DNA of 64,000 nt from Nonomuraea montanisoli (GCF_013363975.1 NZ_JABWGN010000006.1:62001-126000); one strand, 5' to 3'. Counted from the stretch's first letter, positions 8,773-19,858 are shown. Numbers and translations: made by a program. The notes: a model not told the origin generated them from the letters alone.

Positions 8773-9393
8773 GTGGCGGTCAGCAGCGGCGAGGGAAAGA
8801 CGGCCGGCCAGGAAGATTCGGTGCGGCGCGAGAGCGCGCGGCAGCGTGCCGGGGAGCAGGGCCTGCTCTTCGACGAGCGGCCGTCGGCGCTGCCGGGTGA
8901 CATCGGATACCGCGGCCCGACGGCCTGCGCGGCGGCCGGCATCACCTACAGGCAGCTGGACTACTGGGCGCGCACCGGACTGGTCGAGCCCACGATAAGA
9001 GCGGCGCAGGGCTCCGGCTCCCAGCGGCTCTACAGCTTCCGCGACATCCTGGTGCTCAAGGTCGTCAAACGGCTCCTCGACACCGGGGTCTCCCTCCAGC
9101 AGATCCGTACGGCCGTGCAGCACCTGCGTGACCGCGGCGTGGCCGACCTCGCCCAGATCACGCTCATGAGCGACGGCGTCAGCGTCTACGAGTGCACCTC
9201 GGCCGACGAGGTGATCGACCTGCTGCAGGGCGGGCAGGGCGTCTTCGGCATAGCCCTCGGCCGGGTGTGGCGCGAGGTCGAGGGGTCCCTCGCGGAGCTG
9301 CCGGGGGAACGGGCGGCGGTCGCGGACTCCGTCCCGGCCGACCATCCCGCTGACGAGCTGGCCCGGCGGCGGCGCGCGCGCCGCACGGGGTAG
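8773..9393 (+). CDS. MerR-family regulator, Rv1830 (ResR/McdR) type
   Basis: 206 residues. About 35 polar residues precede the winged HTH (GYRGPTACAAAGITYRQLDYWARTGLVEP, ~44-72) and a QRLYSFRDILVLKVVKRLLDTG segment. No effector-binding cysteines are visible. In M. tuberculosis the equivalent gene is Rv1830, linked to cell growth and division; here identity rests on order (nuclease upstream, gcvP downstream) and HTH style. GTG start with GGAGG eight bases before it. Confidence 0.85.
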   Translation: MAVSSGEGKTAGQEDSVRRESARQRAGEQGLLFDERPSALPGDIGYRGPTACAAAGITYRQLDYWARTGLVEPTIRAAQGSGSQRLYSFRDILVLKVVKRLLDTGVSLQQIRTAVQHLRDRGVADLAQITLMSDGVSVYECTSADEVIDLLQGGQGVFGIALGRVWREVEGSLAELPGERAAVADSVPADHPADELARRRRARRTG

Positions 9394-9419
9394 TAATCTT
9401 AGAGGCGCAAGGCTGACGA

Positions 9420-9613
9420 CCCCGTGCGGGAGAGTCCCCGGGCATCGTCCCAGGGGCGCCGAAGGAGCAACCCTCCCCGGAATCTCTCAGGCACCTGTAC
9501 CGCTCGGGTGAGGCGACTCTGGAAAGCAGGCGCGTCCGCCAGACGCGCCTCACCGACGGTGCAAGCCCTCCGGGGTGAAGCTCTCAGGTTCGCATGACAG
9601 AGGGGGAGACCCG
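9420..9613 (+). promoter_or_regulatory. Tandem glycine riboswitch controlling gcvP
   Basis: Two aptamers in series. The first (about 9422-9530) has the conserved pieces gcgggagagtc, ccgaaggagcaa, aatctctcaggca and ggactctgg-type closing (gcgactctggaaag). The second (about 9531-9613) has acggtgcaag, ggtgaagctctcaggt and gacagaggg. The arrangement is the classical cooperative glycine sensor, which normally turns on glycine-cleavage genes when glycine is plentiful. The 3' end overlaps an in-frame ATG at 9594 that is therefore not the gcvP start. Confidence 0.95.
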
Positions 9614-9665
9614 GCACTCGCCCGCGCCCTGGCGCCGGTCTCCACAGCCTCGGGAGGCACCTCTC

Positions 9666-12527
<2,862 letters not shown>

Positions 12528-12540
12528 CGTCCCCCTCCGA

Positions 12541-12573
12541 GTGGCCCCTTCCCGCGTCGCGGGGAGGGGCCAC
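12541..12573 (+). terminator. Terminator after gcvP
   Basis: A 15-bp stem (gtggccccttcccgc / gcggggaggggccac, one G-T pair) with a 3-base loop, 13 bases after the gcvP stop. No T-run, as is common in high-GC actinomycetes. Confidence 0.8.
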
Positions 12574-12839
12574 GCTGTGTCCGCGGCACCTTCTCGCGTG
12601 TGTCACGACGCACGCCACGGCGGCCCGCCCTCTTGCATCCCCCGCCCGCACCACCCTCGCTTCCCCTTGTGCCTTGGGGATGCCGGGGAGCGCACGTCGT
12701 GATGCTCGTGGGGCGGTGACCCCGCCGGGGTGGCGGGGGAGTGCGGTTCCCGTCCCCGCCAGGCCAACCGCGCGGAGTCGGCAGACATGATCGCCAGAAC
12801 TCGTTAGGCTCGGTCCGATCGTCGCCGAAGGAGCCCTCT
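12574..12839. other. Intergenic region after gcvP
   Basis: About 265 bases. Apart from the AAGGAG ribosome binding site (12828-12833) of the next gene I see no gene, RNA or clear promoter. Confidence 0.5.
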
Positions 12840-13649
12840 TTGACGTCCTCAGAGTTGCGGACACCGCCTCTCGACACCGCCCGCCGCCTGGCCGAGGACG
12901 GCGACCTCGACGCCGCCGCGGCCATCCTCGCCGAGCTGGCCGCCGATCCCGACGAGCCCGACCGGGCGCAGGCCGCGGTCGGCCTGGCCGTGGTGCTGGA
13001 GGAACGCGGCGACGTCGAGGGCGCCCGCGCCGCGGCCCGCACGGCGCTCGCCACGGGACATCCCGAGTACGCGGCCCAGGCGGCCTGCCACCTCGCCCAG
13101 GGCTTCGAGCGCGAGGGGCGCGCCGAGCAGGCGCGCGGCGCGTGGCAGGCGGTCCTGGGACTCGGCACGGCCGCCTACGTGCCGCTGGCCCACCTGGCCC
13201 TGGCCCGGCTCGCCGCGGAGGCCGGGGCGTTCGACGAGGCCGAGACGGCGCTGCGGGAGGCCGGGGCGGCGGCGGTCGCCGGCGACGACGCGGAGACGGC
13301 CGCGCACGCCGCGCAGCAGCTCGCCGAGTTGCTGCTGGAGCGAGGTGAGCCAGGAGAGGCCGCCGAGGTGCTGCTCGGCGCGCTGGAGGCCGCCCCCGCC
13401 GAGGCCGTGCCGCGGCTGCGGGTCCAGCTCGGGATCGCGCACCTGGAGCTGGCCTGCGCCGAGTTCGCGGGCGCGGTCGAGGACGGCGCCGACGCCGGGA
13501 CGAGCGCGCTGGCCATCGAGCTGCTGGCCCGCACGCTTCCCTTACGTGGGCGCGACGAGGACGCCGAGCAGGTCTGGGCGTACGGGTTGGACCACGAGGA
13601 CGAGACGCTGGCGGCCGAGGTCCGCCTGCGCCGCGACCGCGACGCCTGA
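12840..13649 (+). CDS. Tetratricopeptide-repeat protein
   Basis: 269 residues from a TTG at 12840 with AAGGAG six bases upstream. The frame is open further up but that part is GC-rich intergenic sequence. The protein is almost entirely alanine- and glutamate-rich helical hairpins with TPR spacing (ARRLAEDGDLDAAAAILAEL, AVVLEERGDVEGARAAARTAL, LARLAAEAGAFDEAETALREA). There is no signal peptide or catalytic motif. It is probably a scaffold or adaptor; the partner is unknown. Confidence 0.75.
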   Translation: MTSSELRTPPLDTARRLAEDGDLDAAAAILAELAADPDEPDRAQAAVGLAVVLEERGDVEGARAAARTALATGHPEYAAQAACHLAQGFEREGRAEQARGAWQAVLGLGTAAYVPLAHLALARLAAEAGAFDEAETALREAGAAAVAGDDAETAAHAAQQLAELLLERGEPGEAAEVLLGALEAAPAEAVPRLRVQLGIAHLELACAEFAGAVEDGADAGTSALAIELLARTLPLRGRDEDAEQVWAYGLDHEDETLAAEVRLRRDRDA

Positions 13650-13780
13650 GCCCCTCCCGACAAAGGTCCTCCCGCACTCAGGCCCGCCCCTACCCTGACC
13701 GGGATGGCCCTACCCGTCCCCTGACCGGGACGACGGGAGCACGTCACGCCATCCGCCGATGGGCGGGCATGGCGGACCCG

Positions 13781-14776
13781 TCACCCGGCGAGCGCCCCGC
13801 GCAGGAACTCGGTGATCTCCGCCCGTGCGGCCTTCGCCTGCGGCACCACGCCCGGCATGCTGAGGAACGCGTGCGTCGCCCCGGGATATTCGACGAGCCG
13901 CGCCGGCGTCCCGGCCGCGCGCAGCCGCTCGGCGTAGCAGCGGCCGTGATCGGCCACCGGATCGATGGTCGGCACCACGACGAGCGCCGGGGCCAGCCCG
14001 CTCAGGTCGTCGGCCTGTATCGGCGACAGCGTCCGAGGATCCGTCCCCGCCGGGACGGCGAGCCGCTGGAACATCCGGATCTGCGTCATGGTGAGGGTCG
14101 GGCTGTCGGCGTGCCGGCTGATCGACGGGTGCTCGAACCCCGTCGGGGTCAGATCCACGGCGGGGTTGGCCAGCACCTGCGCCCGCAGGAGCGGGCCCGA
14201 CTCCCTGGCCCGGATCGCGGCCAGGGCGGTGATCAGGGAGCCGGTGCTCTCCCCGAAGACGGCGGTCCGCGCCGGGTCGACCCCCCACCGCGCGGCGTGG
14301 TGGACCACGTGCCGGAGCACGTCCCAGCCGTCGTCGACGGCCGCCGACAGCGGAGTCTCGTGGTCGAGGAGCCGGTGCTCGACCGAGACGACGACCGCGG
14401 GCAGCCGCGCGGCGAGGTGGCTGTTCACCCAGTCGCTCTGCGCCGCCGTCCCCACGAACCCGCCTCCGTGCACGTGGAGCACGAGCGGCAGGCCGGACCG
14501 GCCGGTGCCTTCGCCGTGGCCGCCGGGCGAGGGCCGGTACACCCGGACCTTGAGCGCGCGGCCGGGCAGCTCCACCTCCTGCCATCGGATCGTGGCGCCG
14601 CGGTCCGGGAAGCCGGTGATCACCCGGGCCAGGCGGGAGGCCCGCTTGCGGTTCACCGTCTCGCGCAGGGCGGCCAGCTCCTCGGCCGTCATCTCCAGCC
14701 AGTCCGGCTCCTTCCCCATCGCCTGCATCAGCCGGATGCCCAGCGGCGGCCGCTCCGTATCGGTGACCTTGCTCAT
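13781..14776 (-). CDS. Alpha/beta hydrolase, hormone-sensitive-lipase family
   Basis: 331 residues. The oxyanion-hole motif HGGG is at 103-106. The nucleophile S177 sits in GESTGS, and D272 (TIDP) and H302 (GATHAF) complete the triad. The family hydrolyses short-chain esters. Its start is 57 bases from the divergent TetR gene, with a long palindrome between them, so that regulator very likely controls this esterase. The natural substrate is not predictable. Confidence 0.9.
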   Translation of the reverse strand: MSKVTDTERPPLGIRLMQAMGKEPDWLEMTAEELAALRETVNRKRASRLARVITGFPDRGATIRWQEVELPGRALKVRVYRPSPGGHGEGTGRSGLPLVLHVHGGGFVGTAAQSDWVNSHLAARLPAVVVSVEHRLLDHETPLSAAVDDGWDVLRHVVHHAARWGVDPARTAVFGESTGSLITALAAIRARESGPLLRAQVLANPAVDLTPTGFEHPSISRHADSPTLTMTQIRMFQRLAVPAGTDPRTLSPIQADDLSGLAPALVVVPTIDPVADHGRCYAERLRAAGTPARLVEYPGATHAFLSMPGVVPQAKAARAEITEFLRGALAG

Positions 14777-14800
14777 GTCTCTTCCTCGCTCCCCGGTTTC

Positions 14801-14830
14801 GCTACCTCAAGTATCGATACCAACGGTAGC
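14801..14830. promoter_or_regulatory. Operator between hydrolase and TetR genes
   Basis: A 30-bp inverted repeat: outer arms GCTACC / GGTAGC and inner perfect palindrome GTATCGATAC (14811-14820), 22 of 30 positions symmetrical. It ends four bases before the TetR ATG and lies in the divergent gap, the standard place for a TetR autorepressor site. Confidence 0.75.
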
Positions 14831-14833
14831 GCA

Positions 14834-15454
14834 ATGAGCTATCGTGTGACCATGACCCGAGCGACCGCATCCGCCCGGCCACCCGGTCGCCCGCGCTCCG
14901 GCGTCAACGCCGTGGTGTTCGCCGCGACGCTGAGCGCGGTCCACGAGCTCGGCTACGCGCGTGCCACCGTCGACCGCATCGCCGCCGCGGCCGGCGTCGC
15001 CAAGACGACGATCTACCGTCGCTGGCCGTCGAAGGGCGAGCTGGTCGTGGACTGCCTGCTGGACGCGTTCGGCCCGGTGCCGCTGGAGGGCGCCGGCCGG
15101 GCCGAGCTCATGTCCTCGGCCGTCCGCTGGATCGCGGCGAAGATCAGCGAGCCGGGGGTGGGCGACGCGTTCGCGGGCGTGTTCAGCGACGCCGTGAGCG
15201 ATCCGGCTCTGCGCAAGGTCTTGTCCGCGCGGCTGCAGGAGCCGTACCGGGTCGCGCTCCGCGAGGCGCTCGGCGAGCCGGACGGCCGGGTGCTGTTCTT
15301 CATCGACGTCGTCGTCGGGACGCTGCTGCACCGGATGGGCATGACCGGCGAGCCGATGGTCGAGGCCGACGTCGCCGAACTGGTCGAGATGGTCGTGCCG
15401 CACTTCGGGGGCGACGCCGGCACGGCCGAGGGGGTGTCCCGTGGATCTCGGTGA
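14834..15454 (+). CDS. TetR-family repressor
   Basis: 206 residues from the ATG at 14834; an alternative ATG at 14852 would give 200. The N-terminal HTH is typical: TVDRIAAAAGVAKTTIYRRWPSKGELV. The C-terminal ligand domain is variable. The upstream frame is open but runs through the operator and the opposite gene. It likely represses both itself and the divergent HSL-type hydrolase through the palindrome at 14801-14830. Confidence 0.88.
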   Translation: MSYRVTMTRATASARPPGRPRSGVNAVVFAATLSAVHELGYARATVDRIAAAAGVAKTTIYRRWPSKGELVVDCLLDAFGPVPLEGAGRAELMSSAVRWIAAKISEPGVGDAFAGVFSDAVSDPALRKVLSARLQEPYRVALREALGEPDGRVLFFIDVVVGTLLHRMGMTGEPMVEADVAELVEMVVPHFGGDAGTAEGVSRGSR

Positions 15455-15475
15455 TCGAAATCTGGTCTGGTCCGC

Positions 15476-15772
15476 TCAGCGGGTATGTTCGGTGATCGCG
15501 CGCAATGCCGCGATGTGCGCGGTGAACGCGCGGCGGCCTTGGGCAGTGAGCGACAGCCAGGTTCGCGGGCGCTTGCCGACGTACCCCTTGGTGATCTCGA
15601 CGTAGCCCGCCTTCTCCAGCGTGGCGGCCTGCTTGGACAGCACCGGGTCGCTCACCTCGACGGTGTCGCGCACGAAGGCGAACTCTGCCTTGTCGGCGGC
15701 GGCCAGCGTCGCCATGATCGAGAACCGGACGGGGGAGTGGATGACCTCATCCGCTCGGCATTCGGTCGCCAC
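15476..15772 (-). CDS. Winged-helix transcriptional regulator (ArsR/MarR-like)
   Basis: 98 residues, a single winged-helix domain: IHSPVRFSIMATLAAADKAEFAFVRDTVEVSDPVLSKQ is the HTH and YVGKRPRTWLSLTAQG the wing. This is the short actinomycete type often found with a small membrane protein. No metal-binding cysteine pair is seen, apart from Cys5. GTG start without an obvious ribosome binding site. It is 112 bases downstream of the membrane-protein gene on the same strand. Confidence 0.75.
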   Translation of the reverse strand: MATECRADEVIHSPVRFSIMATLAAADKAEFAFVRDTVEVSDPVLSKQAATLEKAGYVEITKGYVGKRPRTWLSLTAQGRRAFTAHIAALRAITEHTR

Positions 15773-15884
15773 GCGAGCGGGCCGGTCGTGCCCGTTGCGT
15801 GATCTGAACGGCCTCCTTTGTCGGCAGATCAGCGGGCGGTTCGTGGCGAGGGCCCGCAGCCTCTCCTCACTCGTGTGGGCCGCG

Positions 15885-16232
15885 TCAGGGGCGGCGCATG
15901 TACGCCATGGCGGCGGCCACGTTGATGACCGCGATGGCGATCCAGGTCACCGCGAGGCCCACCAGGCCCGTGGTGGTCGCGGCGATGGCCGTCAGCGGGA
16001 TGCCGATCCCCATCGAGCCCAGGGCCAACGACACCAGCGGCGGCCCCGTGCGCCGCGTACGGCCGGAGAACGGGACCTGGCGGTGCAGCTCGGCCTGGAC
16101 GCGGGCCGCGATCGTGGCGTCCAGCCGGTCGGCGAACGACTCGACCAGCGCCGCCTCGTACTCCGGCCCGAGGTCGCGGCGCGCGTCGAGCGTCGCCTGG
16201 AGGTCTTCGCGAACGGTGGGCATGTCAGGCAT
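15885..16232 (-). CDS. Small membrane protein with two transmembrane segments
   Basis: 115 residues from the ATG at 16232, which has an AGGA eight bases upstream; an in-frame start at 16268 adds 12 residues. The N-terminal half is soluble and charged (REDLQATLDARRDLGPEYEAALVESFADRL). Two hydrophobic stretches follow, ending in MRRP. This layout is common next to small winged-helix regulators in actinomycetes; the function is unknown. Confidence 0.7.
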   Translation of the reverse strand: MPDMPTVREDLQATLDARRDLGPEYEAALVESFADRLDATIAARVQAELHRQVPFSGRTRRTGPPLVSLALGSMGIGIPLTAIAATTTGLVGLAVTWIAIAVINVAAAMAYMRRP

Positions 16233-16392
16233 GGCACCCATCCTGTGGCCCGCGGGAGGCGCTGTCATCCGACCTGGGGTCCATTCGCGCGTCCTCCCCG
16301 GGGACGGGGCTGCCTGGACATATGGCCGATCCCCCGGACGTTCCGGATCCGCCGGGACGAGCGTGCCGCCGCGAGTGCCCGGGCGCCGGACT

Positions 16393-16530
16393 CAGGACCG
16401 AGTCCGCGTTCAGGACCGCGGCCGGATCCAGGACCGAGACCCGGTCCAGGACGCCTGGACCGCGGCCGGATCCAGGACCGCGGCCCGGTCCAGGGCCATG
16501 GCCCGGTTCAGGACCGCGGCCCGGTTCAGG
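16393..16530. repeat. 18-bp tandem repeat array at the 3' end of the NB-ARC gene
   Basis: Seven to eight units of the caggaccgcggcccggtt type, mostly exactly 18 bp, with one 26-bp variant at 16447-16472. The array runs into the last codons of the minus-strand regulator gene and contains its stop codon (tca at 16526-16528). Confidence 0.85.
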
Positions 16531-19507
16531 GCCGGGGAAGGGGTCCGTCGGGGATGCCGAGGCGGGCCGCGAGGTCGGCGGCGGCCGGTGACGCCAGGTC
16601 ACGGTAGAGCCCGTACGCCTGCCGCAGCAGGTCCCACGCGGCGGGGTCGCCGTCGTTCTCGGCCGCGGAGGCGAGGGCCACCAGCGTGCGGGCCCGCAGG
16701 GCGGGGACCTGCTCGGTGGTCCAGTAGCGGAGGGAGCGGCGCAGGCGGGCGGCCGCCTCCGGAAGCCCTTGGCGGGCCTCGATCTCTCCCAGGCTGAGCT
16801 CCGTGAGCGCCAGCCCCCAGCGGTGGCCGCGTTCCCGGAAGACGGCGGCCGCCGTGCCGAGGGCCGCCTTCGCCTCCGCCAGGAGCGGCGACGCGGCCCA
16901 GGAGGCGGCCGAGGAAGGGGCGGGCAGCTGGGACAGGGCCTCGCCGAGGGACCTGAGACTCTGCGCGGTGCCTATCGGATCGCCCACCCGGTCGAACAGG
17001 ATCGCGGCCTGGCGGGCGGCCCCCTCGGCCTCCCCCGGGCGGCCGTGGGCCAGCAGGGCCCCGGCCAGGCCACGGAGCACGTACGCCTCCGCGAACGGGT
17101 CGCCGCACGAGCGGGCGATGTCCAGCGCGGAGCGGACCACGTCCACGGCGGTGGCCGTCTCGCCGCGCTGCCGCAGGATGAACCCGAGACTGGTGAGCGC
17201 GGTGGCCCTCGCCAGCGGCAGACCGGCCTGCCCGAGCCGTTCGACGGCCTGACGAAGTTCGGCCTCCGCCTGGTCGAGCCGTCCCGTCAGGCTCAGCACG
17301 AGTCCGATCTCGCCGCTCGCCATCGCCGCCCCGCCCAGGTCCGCGACCTCCTCCGAGAGCTCGCGCGCGGCGGTCAGCGCCGCGGCGGCGGCGTCCGTGT
17401 CGTCCAGTTCGACGAGGCAGGTGCCGAGCCCGCGCAGCATCGCCGCCTCGCCCGCGCGGTCCCCGGCCCGCCGGCAGGCGGCGTGGGCGCTCTGCGTGGC
17501 GCGCCGCCAGTCGTCGTAGTAGCCGCGCAGCTCGTGGAAGTCGGCGCAGCAGCCGGCCAGGCAGCGCGCGAGAGCCGCCAGGCCGATCTCGGCGCACGCC
17601 GATCCGATCGCGGCGAGCGCCTCCCGCTCCGCCTCGAACCACTCGATGGGCCGGGCCGCGGCGACCCCGGCGGACTGAGGATCGACGACAGCCGCGGGAA
17701 CGGCTCGGTCGTCGAGGTGGAGGCGCAGGCAGTGCAGGCGGTCCTGGGCCTTCCTGGCCAGGGACAGCCAGCCGCCGGCGGCGCGGGCCAGCGCGTCCTT
17801 CCACTCGGCCTCGCGGATCTCGGCCTGCCGGCGTTCCCGCGCGTACAGTCGCGTGACCTCGTTGAAGCGGTAGCGCGGCTGGCCCGCCTGGTCGGGGCCG
17901 AGTGACTCCAGCAGCCTCGCGTCGAGCAGCTCCTCCAGGACGGCCGCTCCGGACGCCGGCTCGGTGCCGAGGAACGCGGCCACCGCCCATTCGGGGAACG
18001 ACGGCATGTCCGGCTCACCCAGCAGCGCGAACGCCCGGGCGGCGGCGGGGGTGAGCGCCTGGCGCGCCAGGTGCAGGACCGGCCGGACGGCCAGGTCACC
18101 GTGGCACAGCTCGTCGAGGCGGCGGCGTTCGTCGGCCAGCCGCAGGTTGAGCGTCTCGGCCGTCCAGTGGGGACGCGCGGCCAGCCGCGCCCCGACGATC
18201 CGCACCGCCAGCGGCAGCCCGCCGCAGGCCGAGACCAGCTCGGCGGTCGCGGCGGGCTCCGCCCGGACCCGCGCGCTGCCCGCCACCCGGGACAGCAGTT
18301 CGACGGCGGTCGCGTCGGGCAGCGGCCGCAGGTCGATGGACGTCACCCCGGGCAGCCCGGTGAGCGGCAGCCGGCTGGTCACCAGCACCGCGACGTCCTT
18401 GGCCGGCAGCAGCGGCTCCACCTGGCGGTATCCGCCCGCGTCGTCGAGGAGGAGGAGCACCCGCCGGCCCGCCGTCCGGTCACGGAACAGCCCGCCGAGG
18501 TCGTCGAGCCCAGTGGGGAGCGCCGCGCCCGCCACGCCGAGCACGCGCAGGAGCTGGGCGAGCACCTCGGCGGGGTCGGCCGGGTCGGCGCTGGTGCCGC
18601 GAAGGGCCGCGTACAGCAGCCCGTCGGGGAAGCGGGACGCCAGCGCGTGGCCGGCGTGCACGGCGAGCGCGGTCTTGCCCACGCCGGGAGGGCCGGAGAC
18701 GGCGGCCAGCCGTGCGCGGTGACCGGCCGGGGCGAGGACGGAGCGCAGCACGGCGAGCTCCTCGCCGCGGCCGACGAAGTCGGGGAGATCGGCCGGGAGC
18801 TGCCGGGGAGGAGGCGCCCCTCCGCCGGGCACGCTCCCGCGGTACGCCTCTCCGCGGTACGCCTCTCCGCGGTACGCCTCTCTGCGGTACGGATCTTCGC
18901 CGTGCGCTTCTCCGGGGTAGGCCTCTGCGTCGTGCGCTTCTCCGCCGTGCGCTTCTCCGCGGTGCGCTTCTCCGGGGTAGGCCTCTGCGTCGTGCGCCTC
19001 TCCGCCGTGCGCTTCCTCGCCGCGGGTGCCGCCCGGCGCGTCGCCGGTGTCCGCGTGGCCGCCCCTGACGCGGGCGCCGTCCTCGTGCGGGCGTTCGCGG
19101 CGCGCCGCCGGGGCCGCGGGCTTGGCCCGTCCGGACGCGGACACGGACGCAGAGGCGTGCGCGGACGCAGAGGTGGGCGCGGACGCGGACGCGGGCGGGC
19201 CGGGCCTTCCGGGGCTCTCGGGCAGGTGGGTCCCGGCGGCGGGGGCCCGGCGGCGGGCGTCGCGTCCCGCCCGGCTGGCCCAGAACAGGGCCCGGCCCGC
19301 CTCGACGAACTCCTCCCGCTCGGCTCCCGTGAGCCCCAGCGCCGCCGCGAGCTGCTCGACGGAACGGGGCCGCGGGCCGCGGGCCGGACTGCGCTCCATC
19401 TCCGCGATCGAGCGCGAGCTCATCCCCGCGCGTTCGGCGAGCGCTTCCTGGGTGAGGTGGAGGCGGAGCCGGTGCCGTCGCAGCAGGATCCCGTACGCGT
19501 CCTCCAC
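16526..19507 (-). CDS. XRE-type NB-ARC TPR regulator beside the peptide genes
   Basis: 993 residues. An N-terminal XRE helix-turn-helix (about 7-62: HLTQEALAERAGMSSRSIAEMER) is followed by a low-complexity linker with pentapeptide repeats (about 158-222). An NB-ARC/AAA ATPase domain has Walker A GPPGVGKTAL near 270-280 and Walker B VLLLLDDA near 355. A C-terminal array of TPRs fills about 580-980. This is an AfsR/SARP-like architecture with an XRE instead of an OmpR-type DNA-binding domain. GTG start with GGAGG eight bases upstream. It is divergent from the cysteine-rich peptide gene across three 12-bp direct repeats, so it probably controls that operon; the stimulus is unknown. Confidence 0.85.
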   Translation of the reverse strand: MEDAYGILLRRHRLRLHLTQEALAERAGMSSRSIAEMERSPARGPRPRSVEQLAAALGLTGAEREEFVEAGRALFWASRAGRDARRRAPAAGTHLPESPGRPGPPASASAPTSASAHASASVSASGRAKPAAPAARRERPHEDGARVRGGHADTGDAPGGTRGEEAHGGEAHDAEAYPGEAHRGEAHGGEAHDAEAYPGEAHGEDPYRREAYRGEAYRGEAYRGSVPGGGAPPPRQLPADLPDFVGRGEELAVLRSVLAPAGHRARLAAVSGPPGVGKTALAVHAGHALASRFPDGLLYAALRGTSADPADPAEVLAQLLRVLGVAGAALPTGLDDLGGLFRDRTAGRRVLLLLDDAGGYRQVEPLLPAKDVAVLVTSRLPLTGLPGVTSIDLRPLPDATAVELLSRVAGSARVRAEPAATAELVSACGGLPLAVRIVGARLAARPHWTAETLNLRLADERRRLDELCHGDLAVRPVLHLARQALTPAAARAFALLGEPDMPSFPEWAVAAFLGTEPASGAAVLEELLDARLLESLGPDQAGQPRYRFNEVTRLYARERRQAEIREAEWKDALARAAGGWLSLARKAQDRLHCLRLHLDDRAVPAAVVDPQSAGVAAARPIEWFEAEREALAAIGSACAEIGLAALARCLAGCCADFHELRGYYDDWRRATQSAHAACRRAGDRAGEAAMLRGLGTCLVELDDTDAAAAALTAARELSEEVADLGGAAMASGEIGLVLSLTGRLDQAEAELRQAVERLGQAGLPLARATALTSLGFILRQRGETATAVDVVRSALDIARSCGDPFAEAYVLRGLAGALLAHGRPGEAEGAARQAAILFDRVGDPIGTAQSLRSLGEALSQLPAPSSAASWAASPLLAEAKAALGTAAAVFRERGHRWGLALTELSLGEIEARQGLPEAAARLRRSLRYWTTEQVPALRARTLVALASAAENDGDPAAWDLLRQAYGLYRDLASPAAADLAARLGIPDGPLPRP
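18836..19020. repeat. 15-bp minisatellite encoding pentapeptide repeats in the regulator linker
   Basis: On the plus strand, units such as ggtacgcctctccgc and gtgcgcttctccgcc recur every 15 bp. Read on the minus strand they give eleven or twelve xEA(H/Y)x pentapeptides (GEAYR, GEAHG, AEAYP) between the HTH and the NB-ARC domain. The repeats keep the frame. Confidence 0.85.
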
Positions 19508-19555
19508 CCCGGCGGCCTCCCCATGTCTGCCCCTTAACGCCCTTACGGTACGTCC

Positions 19556-19590
19556 GGTTCAACGTCAGGCTCAAGATCCGGTTGAGCGTC
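19556..19590. promoter_or_regulatory. Three 12-bp direct repeats between regulator and peptide genes
   Basis: GGTTCAACGTC, GGCTCAAGATC and GGTTGAGCGTC follow each other with one base between them, a 12-bp period; a weaker fourth copy (GGTACGTC) lies at 19547. They sit about 85 bases before the peptide ATG and 49 bases before the regulator GTG. Direct-repeat operators close to one helical turn apart are typical of SARP/AfsR-type activators, so this is the candidate binding site of the divergent regulator. Confidence 0.65.
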
Positions 19591-19672
19591 CTGGTGGGAG
19601 CTCGGGGCCCCGGGGTTCCATGAAGGCGCGCCGGCGCGCGATGGGCCGCCGGCGCCGCACAGAAGGAGAACC

Positions 19673-19858
19673 ATGACCCGTCAGATCAGCGCACTCGCCG
19701 ACCGCATGGTCAACGCCGTCGTGCCGAAGGCCACCGCGCACGCCATCCGGAACTGCTACAGCATCTCGTGCTACTGCTCAGGCCCGCGCCTGTACAAGAA
19801 GACGTGCTGCGACCTCGAGCCGTGCGGCCCCTGCTACTACGTCGGCCTCGGCTGCTGA
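19673..19858 (+). CDS. Cysteine-rich precursor peptide, 61 residues, 8 Cys
   Basis: Strong AAGGAG ribosome binding site five bases before the ATG. Residues 1-24 form an amphipathic, non-Sec-like leader (LADRMVNAVVPKATAHA) ending in the signal-peptidase-like A-H-A. Residues 25-61 hold all eight cysteines (C28, C33, C35, C45, C46, C51, C54, C61), two of them in a CGPC motif, and end in GLGC. The following genes encode a thioredoxin-like protein, an exporter and a signal peptidase. The sequence therefore reads as a leader-core precursor of a secreted disulfide-rich peptide, perhaps a bacteriocin or signal. I recognise no named family, and no lanthionine or radical SAM enzyme is nearby. Confidence 0.8.
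   Translation: MTRQISALADRMVNAVVPKATAHAIRNCYSISCYCSGPRLYKKTCCDLEPCGPCYYVGLGC

Noticed and set aside
9594..9665. 24-codon extension of gcvP
   Set aside because: Lies within the second glycine aptamer; the ATG at 9666 has a proper ribosome binding site and family-like N-terminus.
16393..16530. Tandem repeats as a CRISPR array
   Set aside because: Units are contiguous 18-mers without unique spacers and no cas genes are present; the same applies to the other arrays.
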